DNA from: Paraburkholderia franconis
GTDB lineage: Bacteria; Pseudomonadota; Gammaproteobacteria; Burkholderiales; Burkholderiaceae
Reading direction: 5' to 3'
Assembly: GCF_009362735.1 (NCBI RefSeq)
Contig: NZ_WHNP01000004.1
Span: forward strand, 278,481 to 342,480
DNA length: 64,000 nt
The first letter of the stretch is position 1. Every line of letters starts with the position of its first letter. Under the pieces are notes generated by a model that saw only the letters and a list, made by a program, of their open reading frames with translations, did no database searches and had not been told where the DNA came from. A program made the position numbers and the translations under genes. Positions 34,358 to 43,445 of the stretch are shown here, in pieces.

Positions 34358-37273
34358 ATGGAGCGAAGCGTGCAAAACATCGAAGGGGCCGTGCCGCCGG
34401 ACGTGCTCGCGGGGCTGCCGCAAGAGCGCGCGCCCGCTGCCGCCGACGACAGGCTGCTGAAGATCAGCGTCATCAACGGCAATCTGCAGTTCATCCAGGA
34501 GCCGCTCCTGATCGGGCACTACCGCGATGCGTCGCTGACGGGCGTTGAGCGCGTCGTCGACGATCTGATCGGCGGCGCGTTGAGCACGTCGATCCGTCTC
34601 GGGCGCTATCCGCAGCATCTCGGCAGCCAGCAGGTGTTCGTCAACGCGGGCTTCCGTTCGCCACATCCGTTCCGCCTGCCACGGCCCGCGGGGCTGATCG
34701 TCGTCGGGCTCGGCAGCGAGGGACAGCTTCGCGCGAGCGACCTCGCGACGACCGTGCGCCTCGGCGTGATTGCGTGGGCGCAGCGACTGGCCGAGAACGA
34801 GGAGCAATGCGCGGAGCCGTTCTCGCTCGCGGCGACGCTGATCGGCAGCGGCGGCACGGGCATTGCGCCCGGCCAGGCGGCGCGGCTCGTTGCCGAAGGG
34901 GTGCGCGACGCAAACCTGCGGCTCGCGAGCACCGACTGGCCGTGCGTTCGGCACCTGCGGCTGATCGAGCTGTACCTCGACCGCTCGGCGGAAGCGTGGC
35001 GCTCGCTGAAGCTGCTCGAACAGGCGAGCCCCGAGTGCTACGAGATCGACGACACCATCCTGCCTTCGACGGGCGCGCTGCTGCGGCCTCTGGACAGCAG
35101 CTATCGCGGCGCCGACTACGATCTGATCAGCGCCGTCACGCAGATCGACGCGTCGGGCGACACCAACATCGTGTACACGCTCGACACGCGCCGCGCGCGC
35201 ACGGAAGTCCGCGCGACGGCGACGCAAGGGCGTCTGCTTGCGCAACTCGTGAAGGCGGCGTCGAGCGCCGACAACGACGACGCGAATATCGGCCAGGTGC
35301 TCTATCAGCTGATCGTTCCGCGCGAGATGCGGCCGTTTCTTGCGGGCGGATCGGAGATGCAGATCGAAGTCGACAGCGGCACGGCGGGCATTCCGTGGGA
35401 AATGCTCGACACGTCCGCGAACGCGTTGCAGCGCAATGCCGATTCGCCAAGGCCGTGGGCGATACGCGCGAAGCTGCTGCGCAAGCTGCGCATCGGCGAT
35501 TTTCGACATCGCGTCGACGATGCGCCGCGCGACGCGCAGGTTCTCGTGATCGGCGAGCCGTACTGCAACGACCCGCGCTATCCGGCGCTGCCGGGCGCGC
35601 GGCAGGAAGCGCAGGCGATCGCCAACCTGTTGCGCGAGAAGATCGGCGCGGCGCGCGTGACGGGGCTTGTCGCCGCATCGGACGGCGAGCGTGGACCGGA
35701 CGCGCGCAACATCATCAGCACGCTGCTCGAACGCGACTGGCGCGTGCTGCACATCTCGGGACACGGCGAGCCGCCCGCCGACGACGCAAGCCCGGTCGAT
35801 GCCGGCGACGACCGTCTGCGCGGCGTGGTGCTGTCCGACGGCATCTTTCTCGGGCCGCGCGAGATCGGCATGTTGCAGCGCACGCCCGAACTCGTGTTCG
35901 TGAACTGCTGCTATCTCGCCGCGCGCAGCGGCGATCAGCTGCTGAAGGCTGCGGACGTGCCCGTCTACGACAGGCCGCGTTATGCCGCGAATGTCGCCGA
36001 GGCGCTGATCCGGATCGGCGTGAAGTGCGTGATCGCGTCGGGCTGGGCCGTCGACGACGAGCCCGCGCAACAGTTCGCGACCACTTTCTACCGGCAGATT
36101 CTCGAAGGCGAGCGCTTTCTGGATGCCGTCGCTGTCGCGCGCGACGCGGCGTGGCTGTGCGGCGGCAACACGTGGGCCGCGTACCAGTGCTACGGCGACG
36201 CGAACTGGACGCTCGAACCGGCATCGGGCAGCATGGGCGCGCGCGAGCGCACGGCCGAGGACCGTTATTCGGGCATCGCATCGTCTGTGTCGTTGATCCT
36301 CGCGCTCGAAGAACTGGAGACGAGCGCGCGCTTCGACGCGTCGGGCTCGCCGGACCGGCTGCGCTATCTCGACGAGCGTTTCGGCTCGCGCTGGGGCATG
36401 CAGGGCGACGTCGCGGAGGCGTTCGGCAGGGCATGGGCCGCGTGGCGGATCGAAGAGAAGGCGGTCGAGTGGTACGAGCGGGCCGTGCGCGCGGGCGACG
36501 GCCGCACGACGTTCGCGGCGACCGATCAGCTCGCGAACCTGCAGGCGCGGCTCGCGTGGACCACGCTGAAGGCGAAGGCGGCGCAGGGTGTCGAGAGCGT
36601 CGTATCCGCATCCGATATCGACGCCGCGCGCAGCCAGGTCGAAAACAGCATCGCGCTGCTTCAGTCGCTGCTCGACGTGCGGCGCACGGTCGACCGTTTG
36701 AGCATTTGCGCGGCGGCGTACAAGCGGATCGCGCTCGTCGAGCGGATCGCGGGCGACGAAGCAGCGGAGTCGGCGGCGATCGGCAAGATGCTCGCGCTGT
36801 ATCGGGAGGCCGAGCAGCTCGGCGATGCGCAAGGCGACGCCGCGACGTTCTATCCGCTGATCAACCGGCTCGCGGCCGAACTGTTGCTGCGCATGGGCGC
36901 GTCGTCAGCGGACGGGTTCGACGCCGCGTCCGTCGACAGGCTGAGGCACATGCTCGAGCAGTGCGCGCATGGGGAACCGGACTTCTGGAACATCTCGGCG
37001 ATGACGGAGCTGCGGATCTACGAGAGCCTCGCGGCGAAGCAGCTCGAAGCGAGCCTTGACGCGATCCGCGCGGATTTCGTCGATCTGCACACGCGCGTGC
37101 CGTCGAGAAGCAACTGGAGCTCCGTGCTCGATCAATACGATTTCGTGCTCTACCCGTATGCGAACCAGCCGGCTATCGCAGACGGCGAGAAAGCGGCTGT
37201 CTCGCAGTTGCTCGACATGCTCAGGCAATGGGTGCACGAGGACCAGCCGTCGCAGCCGCAGCCGTCGGCGTGA
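34358..37273 (+). CDS. CHAT-domain (caspase-like) protease, 971 residues
   Basis: A large cytoplasmic protein. The central part (about residues 330-640) is a CHAT peptidase: LIVPREMRPFL, GTAGIPWEMLD, QVLVIGEPYCND, the catalytic His469 in LHISGHGEP and Cys517 (or Cys518) in VFVNCCYLA, then CVIASGWAVDD. The N-terminal 300 residues (with RPAGLIVVGLGSEGQLRASD) resemble no domain I can name with certainty. The C-terminal 300 residues are helical (AEAFGRAWAAWRIEEKAVEW), consistent with TPR-like repeats. CHAT proteins act as regulated cysteine proteases in prokaryotic immunity and cell-death systems. It is followed convergently by an unknown gene, a candidate substrate. Confidence 0.85.
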   Translation: MERSVQNIEGAVPPDVLAGLPQERAPAAADDRLLKISVINGNLQFIQEPLLIGHYRDASLTGVERVVDDLIGGALSTSIRLGRYPQHLGSQQVFVNAGFRSPHPFRLPRPAGLIVVGLGSEGQLRASDLATTVRLGVIAWAQRLAENEEQCAEPFSLAATLIGSGGTGIAPGQAARLVAEGVRDANLRLASTDWPCVRHLRLIELYLDRSAEAWRSLKLLEQASPECYEIDDTILPSTGALLRPLDSSYRGADYDLISAVTQIDASGDTNIVYTLDTRRARTEVRATATQGRLLAQLVKAASSADNDDANIGQVLYQLIVPREMRPFLAGGSEMQIEVDSGTAGIPWEMLDTSANALQRNADSPRPWAIRAKLLRKLRIGDFRHRVDDAPRDAQVLVIGEPYCNDPRYPALPGARQEAQAIANLLREKIGAARVTGLVAASDGERGPDARNIISTLLERDWRVLHISGHGEPPADDASPVDAGDDRLRGVVLSDGIFLGPREIGMLQRTPELVFVNCCYLAARSGDQLLKAADVPVYDRPRYAANVAEALIRIGVKCVIASGWAVDDEPAQQFATTFYRQILEGERFLDAVAVARDAAWLCGGNTWAAYQCYGDANWTLEPASGSMGARERTAEDRYSGIASSVSLILALEELETSARFDASGSPDRLRYLDERFGSRWGMQGDVAEAFGRAWAAWRIEEKAVEWYERAVRAGDGRTTFAATDQLANLQARLAWTTLKAKAAQGVESVVSASDIDAARSQVENSIALLQSLLDVRRTVDRLSICAAAYKRIALVERIAGDEAAESAAIGKMLALYREAEQLGDAQGDAATFYPLINRLAAELLLRMGASSADGFDAASVDRLRHMLEQCAHGEPDFWNISAMTELRIYESLAAKQLEASLDAIRADFVDLHTRVPSRSNWSSVLDQYDFVLYPYANQPAIADGEKAAVSQLLDMLRQWVHEDQPSQPQPSA

Positions 37274-37298
37274 GCGCTCGTCGTGTTCGTCGCGTCCG

Positions 37299-38084
37299 TT
37301 ACGACAGATCGGGCAACGCGCTCAGATAGCTGCTCGTGAAGCTCGCCACCTTCTGTTGCAGCGTCGCCTGAACGGCGTCGAGCACCGACAGGTTGATCTG
37401 CGCCGTCGTCGAGAAGCGCTTGAGGTTCGCCTCGTTGCTCTGCACCTTGATGAACAGCACTTGCGTGATCGTCATGCTCGCCGCCAGCGAAAACGCCATC
37501 AGCGATACGCTGAGGTCGCCCGCTTCAGTCGGCTCGGCGAGCGCGATCTGGAAGCTCGCCGTGTTCGCGCGGCGGCTTTCGCGATTGAAGAGCGTGATCC
37601 ACGGCGTCGACGTATCCATCGAACGCAGCGCCTTCAGCGTCGCCTCGATCAGCGGCGCGGCAGCGACGGCGCCCGGCCCGAGCAGCAGCGCCGCGACGGC
37701 CATGATCGCTTCGTGCACGTCGAGTCCCGCCTCGCCCGATACGTAGTCCGTCATCTCGCAGCTTTCGACGCGCCATCCGAGATTCGACAGCACGCCGCCA
37801 TAGCCGCGATACCAGTTCTGCGTGTCGTCGGGCGAAACCCCTTGGTGCTTGAGGATCAGTTGCGCGAGCAACAGCGAGTCCGCGACGGCCTGGCGCCGGT
37901 TCGCCGGAACGCCCGACTTGAACGACACCACGCCCGAGCCCGCGACGATCGCCTGGTCCTTGCTCGCGTCGAACGTCGGCGGCTGAAGGTTCGACGTGCC
38001 GGGATCGGCGCCGCGCCGGCGCTGGTCGGGCAGAACGGCACCCGTCACGAAGGCGGTCGCCTGCTCGGCGGTGGCAGTGGTCAT
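37299..38084 (-). CDS. Unknown protein next to the CHAT protease, candidate effector
   Basis: A 261-residue protein with no recognisable family. The ATG at 38084 (MTTATAEQATAF) follows GAGGAG at a good distance. The first 60 residues are polar; VHEAIMAVAALLLGPGAVAAA is one hydrophobic helix (about residues 125-145), and the last 90 residues alternate polar and hydrophobic residues as in beta strands and helices (GDLSVSLMAFSLAASMTITQ). There is no signal peptide. It is convergent with the CHAT gene with only 25 bp between stops. A membrane-active or pore-forming effector cleaved by CHAT is conceivable, but this is an inference. Confidence 0.7.
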   Translation of the reverse strand: MTTATAEQATAFVTGAVLPDQRRRGADPGTSNLQPPTFDASKDQAIVAGSGVVSFKSGVPANRRQAVADSLLLAQLILKHQGVSPDDTQNWYRGYGGVLSNLGWRVESCEMTDYVSGEAGLDVHEAIMAVAALLLGPGAVAAAPLIEATLKALRSMDTSTPWITLFNRESRRANTASFQIALAEPTEAGDLSVSLMAFSLAASMTITQVLFIKVQSNEANLKRFSTTAQINLSVLDAVQATLQQKVASFTSSYLSALPDLS

Positions 38085-38126
38085 GACGATGCTCCTCGGC
38101 GGATGGGACGGGTCGACGGTTCGGCG

Positions 38127-38168
38127 CGTGCGGCGTATGTGGCTCGTGCGGCGTATGAGGCGTATGTC
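38127..38168. repeat. Short imperfect direct repeats (18-bp period)
   Basis: CGTGCGGCGTATG occurs at 38127-38139 and 38145-38157, with a third partial copy (GGCGTATG) next to it. They lie in the 357-bp divergent region between the unknown gene and the rhamnose-cluster dehydrogenase. The rest of that region (38170-38441) shows no gene; it should hold the promoter of the rhamnose operon. Confidence 0.6.
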
Positions 38169-38441
38169 GCGCATGCGGCCAGCGGCGACACGTTTCATCA
38201 GGTTAGGTCATCGATGCCGATTGGGCGGTGTTTTTTTCTGCTTCGATACCGGTCCAACACACGGTCCAACACGCGGTTCACCATGCGATCCGCTTTTGTT
38301 ATCGGCCCATCCAAACCTCGGATTGTTCCCGTATCGGGCACCGATTTATATTGCGTACACCGAGGGCCGTCACTGACCACGGACCCACAACGAAGAATGT
38401 ACGGCACATCAAGACCGCGCATCGGGAACATTGGAGCAAGC

Positions 38442-39206
38442 ATGAATCGTATCGATCTGGAGGGCCGTGTCGTCGTCATTACAGGCGGCGCGCGGGGTAT
38501 CGGCTATGCGGTCGCGCAGCGCGCACTGCGCTCGGGCGCGAGCGTCTCGCTGTGGGACAGGGACAGCGAACGGCTCGCGCGCAGTGAGCGCGAACTCGGC
38601 GAACCCGTCGGCGAACACGGCAAGGTCTCCGCCGTCACCGTCGATCAAACGAAAGAAGCCGAGATCGACGCCGCCGTCAGCAAGACGCTCGCCGCGCACG
38701 GCGCGATCGACGTGTTGATCAACTGCGCGGGCATCACGGGCGGCAACGGCACGACGTGGGAACTCGACCCGGATGTATGGCGGCAGGTGATCGACGTCAA
38801 TCTGATCGGCCCGTATCTCGTGTGCCGCGCGGTCGTTCCGCAGATGCTGAAGCAGGGCTACGGGCGCATCGTCAATATCGCGTCGGTGGCGGCCAAGGAG
38901 GGCAATCCGAACGCGTCGCATTACAGCGCGTCGAAGGCGGGGCTGATCGGCCTCACCAAATCGCTCGGCAAGGAACTCGCGACGAAGAACATTCTCGTCA
39001 ATGCTGTCACGCCCGCTGCCGCCAAAACAGAAATCTTCGATTCGATGTCGCAGCAGCACATCGACTACATGCTCTCGAAGATACCAATGAACCGCTTCCT
39101 GCTGCCTGAAGAAGCGGCATCGCTGATTCTGTGGCTGTCGTCGGAAGACTGCGCGTTCAGCACGGGCGCGGTGTTCGATCTGTCGGGCGGACGCGCGACC
39201 TATTGA
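38442..39206 (+). CDS. SDR oxidoreductase, candidate L-2-keto-3-deoxyrhamnonate dehydrogenase
   Basis: A 254-residue classical short-chain dehydrogenase: the NAD(P) motif TGGARGIG at about 13-20, NCAGITGG, catalytic Ser in NIASVAAKEG, then Y-x-x-x-K in HYSASKAGLIG. It heads a plus-strand run with an MFS carrier, rhamnonate dehydratase and rhamnose dehydrogenase. In the known non-phosphorylative L-rhamnose route an SDR oxidises 2-keto-3-deoxy-L-rhamnonate, so that role is likely; a dehydrogenase for another sugar acid is the alternative. I chose the ATG at 38442 because the family starts just before EGRVVVITGG. Confidence 0.82.
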   Translation: MNRIDLEGRVVVITGGARGIGYAVAQRALRSGASVSLWDRDSERLARSERELGEPVGEHGKVSAVTVDQTKEAEIDAAVSKTLAAHGAIDVLINCAGITGGNGTTWELDPDVWRQVIDVNLIGPYLVCRAVVPQMLKQGYGRIVNIASVAAKEGNPNASHYSASKAGLIGLTKSLGKELATKNILVNAVTPAAAKTEIFDSMSQQHIDYMLSKIPMNRFLLPEEAASLILWLSSEDCAFSTGAVFDLSGGRATY

Positions 39207-39305
39207 GCGTGTCGCGTCGCCACGCGCAGTCACTTCGAGAAGAACAACAGCGGCACATGCATGCCGTCGCGCGCTCGCGCGAGACAGGAGACACCAGGAG
39301 ACACG

Positions 39306-40634
39306 ATGAACCGGACACCACCCGAATCCATCGACGGCATCGTCGGCCAGGTCATGCGGCGGCTGTTGCCGTTCCTGCTACTGATGTACGTACTCGCGTT
39401 TCTCGACCGCGCGAACATCGGCTTTGCGCAGAAAGCGTTGCAGCACGATACGGGCATCTCGAACGCGGCGTTTGCGTTCGGCGCGGGCGTGATCTTCGTC
39501 GGCTATGCGCTCTTCGAGGTGCCGAGCAATCTGCTGCTGCATCGCGTCGGCGCGCGGCTTTGGATGTGCCGGATCATGGTCACGTGGGGCATCGTGTCGG
39601 CGGCGATGAGTCTTGCGCATACGGCGACCGCCTTCTACACGCTGCGCTTCCTGCTGGGCGTCGCGGAAGCGGGCTTCTTTCCCGGCGTCATCTATTACCT
39701 CACGCGCTGGTTTCCGCAAGCTGCACGCGGGCGTGCCGTCGGCGTGTTCTATTTCGGCGCGCCGCTCGCGTTCATGTTCGGCAGTCCGCTGTCGGGCCTT
39801 CTGCTCGATCTGCACGGCGTGCTGGGCCTCGCTGGCTGGCAGTGGCTGTTCCTGATCGAGGGCGGGCTCGCGTCGATAGTCGGCGTGTGGGCGTTCTTCT
39901 ATCTCGACGACCGGCCCGACGACGCCAAGTGGCTCACGCCCGGCGCGCGCAAAACGTTGAGCGCGGCACTCGACGACGACGCCCGCGTCGCCGCTGCGCA
40001 TGGCCCGCGCAACATCGTCGCGGCGCTCGTGGACAGGCGCGTGCTGCTGCTGTCCGCGATCTATCTGCTGATCCAGATGAGCGTCTATGGCGTGATCTTC
40101 TATCTGCCGCAGCAAGTGGCCGCGCTGATGGGCGAGTCGGTGGGCCTGCGCGTCGGTCTTGTCACTGCGGTGCCGTGGATCTGCGCGCTCGCGCTAACCT
40201 GGATCGTGCCGCGCCGGGCCGATCGTACGGGCGCGCACCGAAGCTGGGCCGTCGCGCTGCTGGTGCTCGCGGGCTGCGGCATCGGCGTGTCGGGTCTCGC
40301 GCATAGTCCGCTCGTCGCCTTGCTCGCGCTGTGCTGCGCGGCGAGCGGCTTCATCGCCGCGCAGCCGCTCTTCTGGACGTTCCCGACGCGCTATCTGACG
40401 GGCGCGGCGGCCGCGGGCGGGATCGCGCTGATCAATTCGCTCGGCAGCCTCGGCGGTTTCATCGCGCCGACGCTGCGCACGAGTGCCGAGCATGCGTTCC
40501 AGTCGACGTCGGCGGGGCTGCTGTTGCTGGGCGCGGCGAGCCTCTTCGCCGCGCTGCTGATCGGCACGGCGGTCCGCGTTCGCACCGGGCGCGAAACGCC
40601 CGCTTTCCCGCAACCCATTCACCGCGTCCGCTGA
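39306..40634 (+). CDS. MFS transporter, ACS family (hexonate/sugar-acid type)
   Basis: A 442-residue twelve-helix carrier. The hallmark FLDRANIGFAQ follows the first helix (LLPFLLLMYVLAFLDRANIG), and GVAEAGFFPGVIYYLTRWFP is typical of the anion:cation symporter family, which includes sugar-acid and 4-hydroxyphenylacetate carriers. AGGAGACACCAGGAGACAC gives two ribosome sites before the ATG. Between the dehydrogenase and the rhamnonate dehydratase, it may import L-rhamnonate or a related hexonate. Confidence 0.86.
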   Translation: MNRTPPESIDGIVGQVMRRLLPFLLLMYVLAFLDRANIGFAQKALQHDTGISNAAFAFGAGVIFVGYALFEVPSNLLLHRVGARLWMCRIMVTWGIVSAAMSLAHTATAFYTLRFLLGVAEAGFFPGVIYYLTRWFPQAARGRAVGVFYFGAPLAFMFGSPLSGLLLDLHGVLGLAGWQWLFLIEGGLASIVGVWAFFYLDDRPDDAKWLTPGARKTLSAALDDDARVAAAHGPRNIVAALVDRRVLLLSAIYLLIQMSVYGVIFYLPQQVAALMGESVGLRVGLVTAVPWICALALTWIVPRRADRTGAHRSWAVALLVLAGCGIGVSGLAHSPLVALLALCCAASGFIAAQPLFWTFPTRYLTGAAAAGGIALINSLGSLGGFIAPTLRTSAEHAFQSTSAGLLLLGAASLFAALLIGTAVRVRTGRETPAFPQPIHRVR

Positions 40635-40673
40635 CACAAGGGCGCGCGCAAACCACGAACGGAGCTCTAGAAC

Positions 40674-41852
40674 ATGGCGATGCCCACTATCCGGCACGTG
40701 CGTGCCTTCGTCGTCCGCGGCGGCGGCGCGGACTATCACGACCAGGCCGACGGACACTGGATCGACGACCACATCTCGACGCCGATGGCGCGTTATCCCG
40801 AGTACCGGCAAAGCCGCCAGTCGTTCGGCATCAACGTGCTGGGCACGCTGGTCGTCGAGATCGAAGCGAGCGACGGCACTGTCGGCTTCGCGGTGACGAC
40901 GGGCGGCGAGATCGGCGCGTTCATCGTCGAGAAGCATCTCGCGCGCTTTCTCGAAGGGCAGCCAGTGACCGACATTGAAAAAATGTGGGATCAGATGTAC
41001 TTCTCGACGCTCTACTACGGACGCAAAGGCATCGTGCTCAACACGATTTCGGGTGTCGATCTCGCACTGTGGGATCTGCTCGCGAAAGTGCGCAAGGAGC
41101 CCGTGTATCAACTATTGGGCGGACCCGTGCGCGACGAGCTTCAGTTCTATGCGACGGGCGCGCGGCCCGATCTCGCGAAGCAGATGGGGTTCATCGGCGG
41201 CAAGCTGCCGTTGCAGCATGGTCCCGCTGAAGGCGAAGCGGGCCTGAAACAGAACATCGACAAGCTCGCGGATATGCGCAGCCGCGTCGGCAGCGACTTC
41301 TGGCTGATGTACGACTGCTGGATGAGCCTCGACGTCACCTACGCGACGAAGCTCGCGAAGGCCGCGCACGAGCACGGGCTCAAGTGGATCGAAGAAGCGC
41401 TGCCGCCCGACGACTATTGGGGATACGCCGAACTGCGCCGCAATGTGCCGCGCGGCATGATGGTGTCGACGGGCGAGCACGAAGCGACGCGCTGGGGCTT
41501 CCGGATGCTGCTCGAAATGAACTGCTGCGATCTGATTCAGCCGGACGTGGGCTGGTGCGGCGGCATCACCGAGCTGATCAAGATTTCCGCGCTCGCCGAT
41601 GCGCACAACGTGATGGTCGTGCCGCACGGCTCGTCGGTGTACAGCTATCACTTCGTCGTCACGCGCCACAACTCGCCGTTCGCCGAGTTTCTGATGATGG
41701 CGCCGAAGGCCGATCAGGTCGTGCCGATGTTCACGCCGTTGCTGCTCGACGAGCCCGTGCCCGTCAACGGCCGCATGAAGGTGCCCGATACGCCGGGTTT
41801 CGGCGTGCGCCTGAATCCCGAGTGCAAGCTCGAGCGGCCTTATCAGCATTGA
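40674..41852 (+). CDS. rhmD: L-rhamnonate dehydratase
   Basis: A 392-residue enolase-superfamily enzyme that converts L-rhamnonate to 2-keto-3-deoxy-L-rhamnonate. It matches the rhamnonate dehydratase group strongly: the N-terminal loop [18 protein letters not shown], then [15 protein letters not shown], metal-ligand region [39 protein letters not shown] and the catalytic His region [14 protein letters not shown]. The mandelate-racemase-type active site is complete. It is flanked by the MFS carrier and rhamnose dehydrogenase in one operon. Confidence 0.93.
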   Translation: MAMPTIRHVRAFVVRGGGADYHDQADGHWIDDHISTPMARYPEYRQSRQSFGINVLGTLVVEIEASDGTVGFAVTTGGEIGAFIVEKHLARFLEGQPVTDIEKMWDQMYFSTLYYGRKGIVLNTISGVDLALWDLLAKVRKEPVYQLLGGPVRDELQFYATGARPDLAKQMGFIGGKLPLQHGPAEGEAGLKQNIDKLADMRSRVGSDFWLMYDCWMSLDVTYATKLAKAAHEHGLKWIEEALPPDDYWGYAELRRNVPRGMMVSTGEHEATRWGFRMLLEMNCCDLIQPDVGWCGGITELIKISALADAHNVMVVPHGSSVYSYHFVVTRHNSPFAEFLMMAPKADQVVPMFTPLLLDEPVPVNGRMKVPDTPGFGVRLNPECKLERPYQH

Positions 41853-41879
41853 TCCACACGTCGATTGAAGGAGAGGCAC

Positions 41880-42662
41880 GTGCTGCTGAAAGACAAGTCG
41901 GTGATCGTCACGGGCGGTTCGCGCGGCATCGGTCGTGCGATCGCGGTGGCGTGCGCGAAAGAGGGCGCCGATGTGGCGATCAACTATTGGGGCGACAATG
42001 ACGCGTCGTATAACCGGCGTTCCGCCGTCGAGGAAGTGGTCGGCGAAATCGAGGCATTGGGGCGGCGCGTGATCGCCGTCGAAGGCAACGTCGCGGCGAA
42101 AGAGACGGGCCCCGAACTCGTGCACCGCACGGTCGCCGCGTTCGGCAAGGTCGACGTGCTCGCGAGCAACGCGGGCATCTGCCCGTTCCATGCGTTTCTC
42201 GACATGCCCGCTGACGTGCTCGAAACCACTGTCGCCGTGAATCTGAACGGCGCGTTCTTCGTTACGCAGGCGGCCGCGCAGCAGATGAAGACGCAGGGCA
42301 CGGGCGGCGCGATCGTCGCGACGAGTTCGATCAGCGCGCTCGTCGGCGGCGGCATGCAGACGCATTACACGCCGACCAAGGCGGGCGTCCATTCGCTGAT
42401 GCAGTCGTGTGCGATTGCGCTCGGGCCTTATGGCATCCGCTGCAATTCGGTGATGCCCGGCACGATCGCGACCGATCTGAACGCCGAAGACCTCGCCGAC
42501 GAAGCGAAGAAAGCGTACTTCGAGAAGCGCATTCCGCTGGGCCGTTTAGGCCGTCCGGAAGACGTCGCCGATTGCGTGGTGTTTCTCGCGTCGGACCGCG
42601 CGCGGTATGTGACGGGCGCGGCGCTGCTTGTCGATGGTGGGCTTTTTGTCAATCTTCAATAG
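41880..42662 (+). CDS. L-rhamnose 1-dehydrogenase candidate (SDR family, GTG start)
   Basis: A 260-residue SDR: GGSRGIGRAI cofactor loop, NAGICPFHAFLDMP, ATSSISALVGGGMQTHYTPT with the catalytic Ser and Tyr, and the C-terminal YVTGAALLVDGGLFVNLQ. It is close to known L-rhamnose dehydrogenases that make L-rhamnono-lactone. The start is GTG at 41880: AAGGAGAGG lies right before it, whereas the earlier TTG is inside the ribosome site. It ends the operon, just before the long inverted repeat. Confidence 0.85.
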   Translation: MLLKDKSVIVTGGSRGIGRAIAVACAKEGADVAINYWGDNDASYNRRSAVEEVVGEIEALGRRVIAVEGNVAAKETGPELVHRTVAAFGKVDVLASNAGICPFHAFLDMPADVLETTVAVNLNGAFFVTQAAAQQMKTQGTGGAIVATSSISALVGGGMQTHYTPTKAGVHSLMQSCAIALGPYGIRCNSVMPGTIATDLNAEDLADEAKKAYFEKRIPLGRLGRPEDVADCVVFLASDRARYVTGAALLVDGGLFVNLQ

Positions 42663-42699
42663 TGGGTTGTGTCTGTTGGTATTTTTTGCCTCTTCGCGT

Positions 42700-43340
42700 G
42701 CATCCGCGATGCGCCTCGCGGCGCGGGCGTTGCCCCTGTGCGGGGCGGCACCTACTTTTCTTTGCCGCCGCAAAGAAAAGTAGGCAAAAGAAAGCCGCTC
42801 ACACCGCCAGTGCTTGACGATTACCCACGGGCTCTCAACGTCCCCGTGTTTCGCGCGGCAGTGTACTAACTTATGTTCGTTGCCGACGTTCTGGCTAAAC
42901 GCCTGACGCGCTTCATGCACTAGTGGCACGGCCAAGGGTATCGAATGTTCCAGCGCCGCATGCCGGTAGTGAATGCAGGTTGCTGTGTCGCACAGGGGAA
43001 CGCCCGCACTATGCGGCGTATCGCGTAGCGAGGGTGTCCTGTGCGGCGCGAAGGCCTACACACAGTTTGCCGCAAAGGGGCACGGGAATCTTCGATGTCG
43101 CGGGCTGCAACGCGGGTGCATGAAGCAGGTGAGGCGTTCAGATAGTGCGCTGGCAACGAACATGAGCCATATGTGCTGCCGGTTGAAGAATGGGGACGTT
43201 GAGAGCCCGTGGGTAATCGTCAAGCACTGGCGGTGTTAGCCCGCTTTCTTTTGCCTACTTTTCTTTGCGGCGGCAAAGAAAAGTAGGTGCCGCCCCGCAC
43301 AGGGGCAACCTTCGCGCCGGTAGGCGTATCGCGGATGCCC
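42700..43340. repeat. Long imperfect inverted repeat with terminator-like hairpins
   Basis: Two arms of about 220 bp (42700-42921 and 43116-43340) are inverted copies with roughly 80-90 percent matching, around a 190-bp centre. Each arm contains a perfect 14-bp stem, CCTACTTTTCTTTG/CAAAGAAAAGTAGG, at 42751-42784 and 43254-43287, plus a GCCCCTGTGCGGGGC hairpin. The conserved box TTACCCACGGGCTCTCAACG is shared too. There is no open reading frame that I believe. It looks like a non-autonomous repeat element of the Burkholderia group that also works as a terminator after the dehydrogenase gene. It fills the 780-bp gap before the LysR gene. Confidence 0.8.
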
Positions 43341-43345
43341 GCTAA

Positions 43346-43395
43346 GGGCGAAGCAAACGAACGCAATCGCGGGCGAAGCAAACGAACGCAATCGC
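43346..43395. repeat. 25-bp direct repeat, two copies
   Basis: Two tandem 25-bp units (GGGCGAAGCAAACGAACGCA then ATCGC) lie directly after the inverted repeat and before the LysR stop. They resemble a duplicated edge of the same element. Confidence 0.8.
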
Positions 43396-43445
43396 GGATG
43401 CCCGCGATAAGGGCAAGAAAACAGCGTCGCAGACAACAAAAAAAC

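Noticed and set aside
43236..43439. Open frame inside the right arm of the inverted repeat
   Set aside because: It spells out the repeat and hairpins; both arms give similar nonsense peptides.
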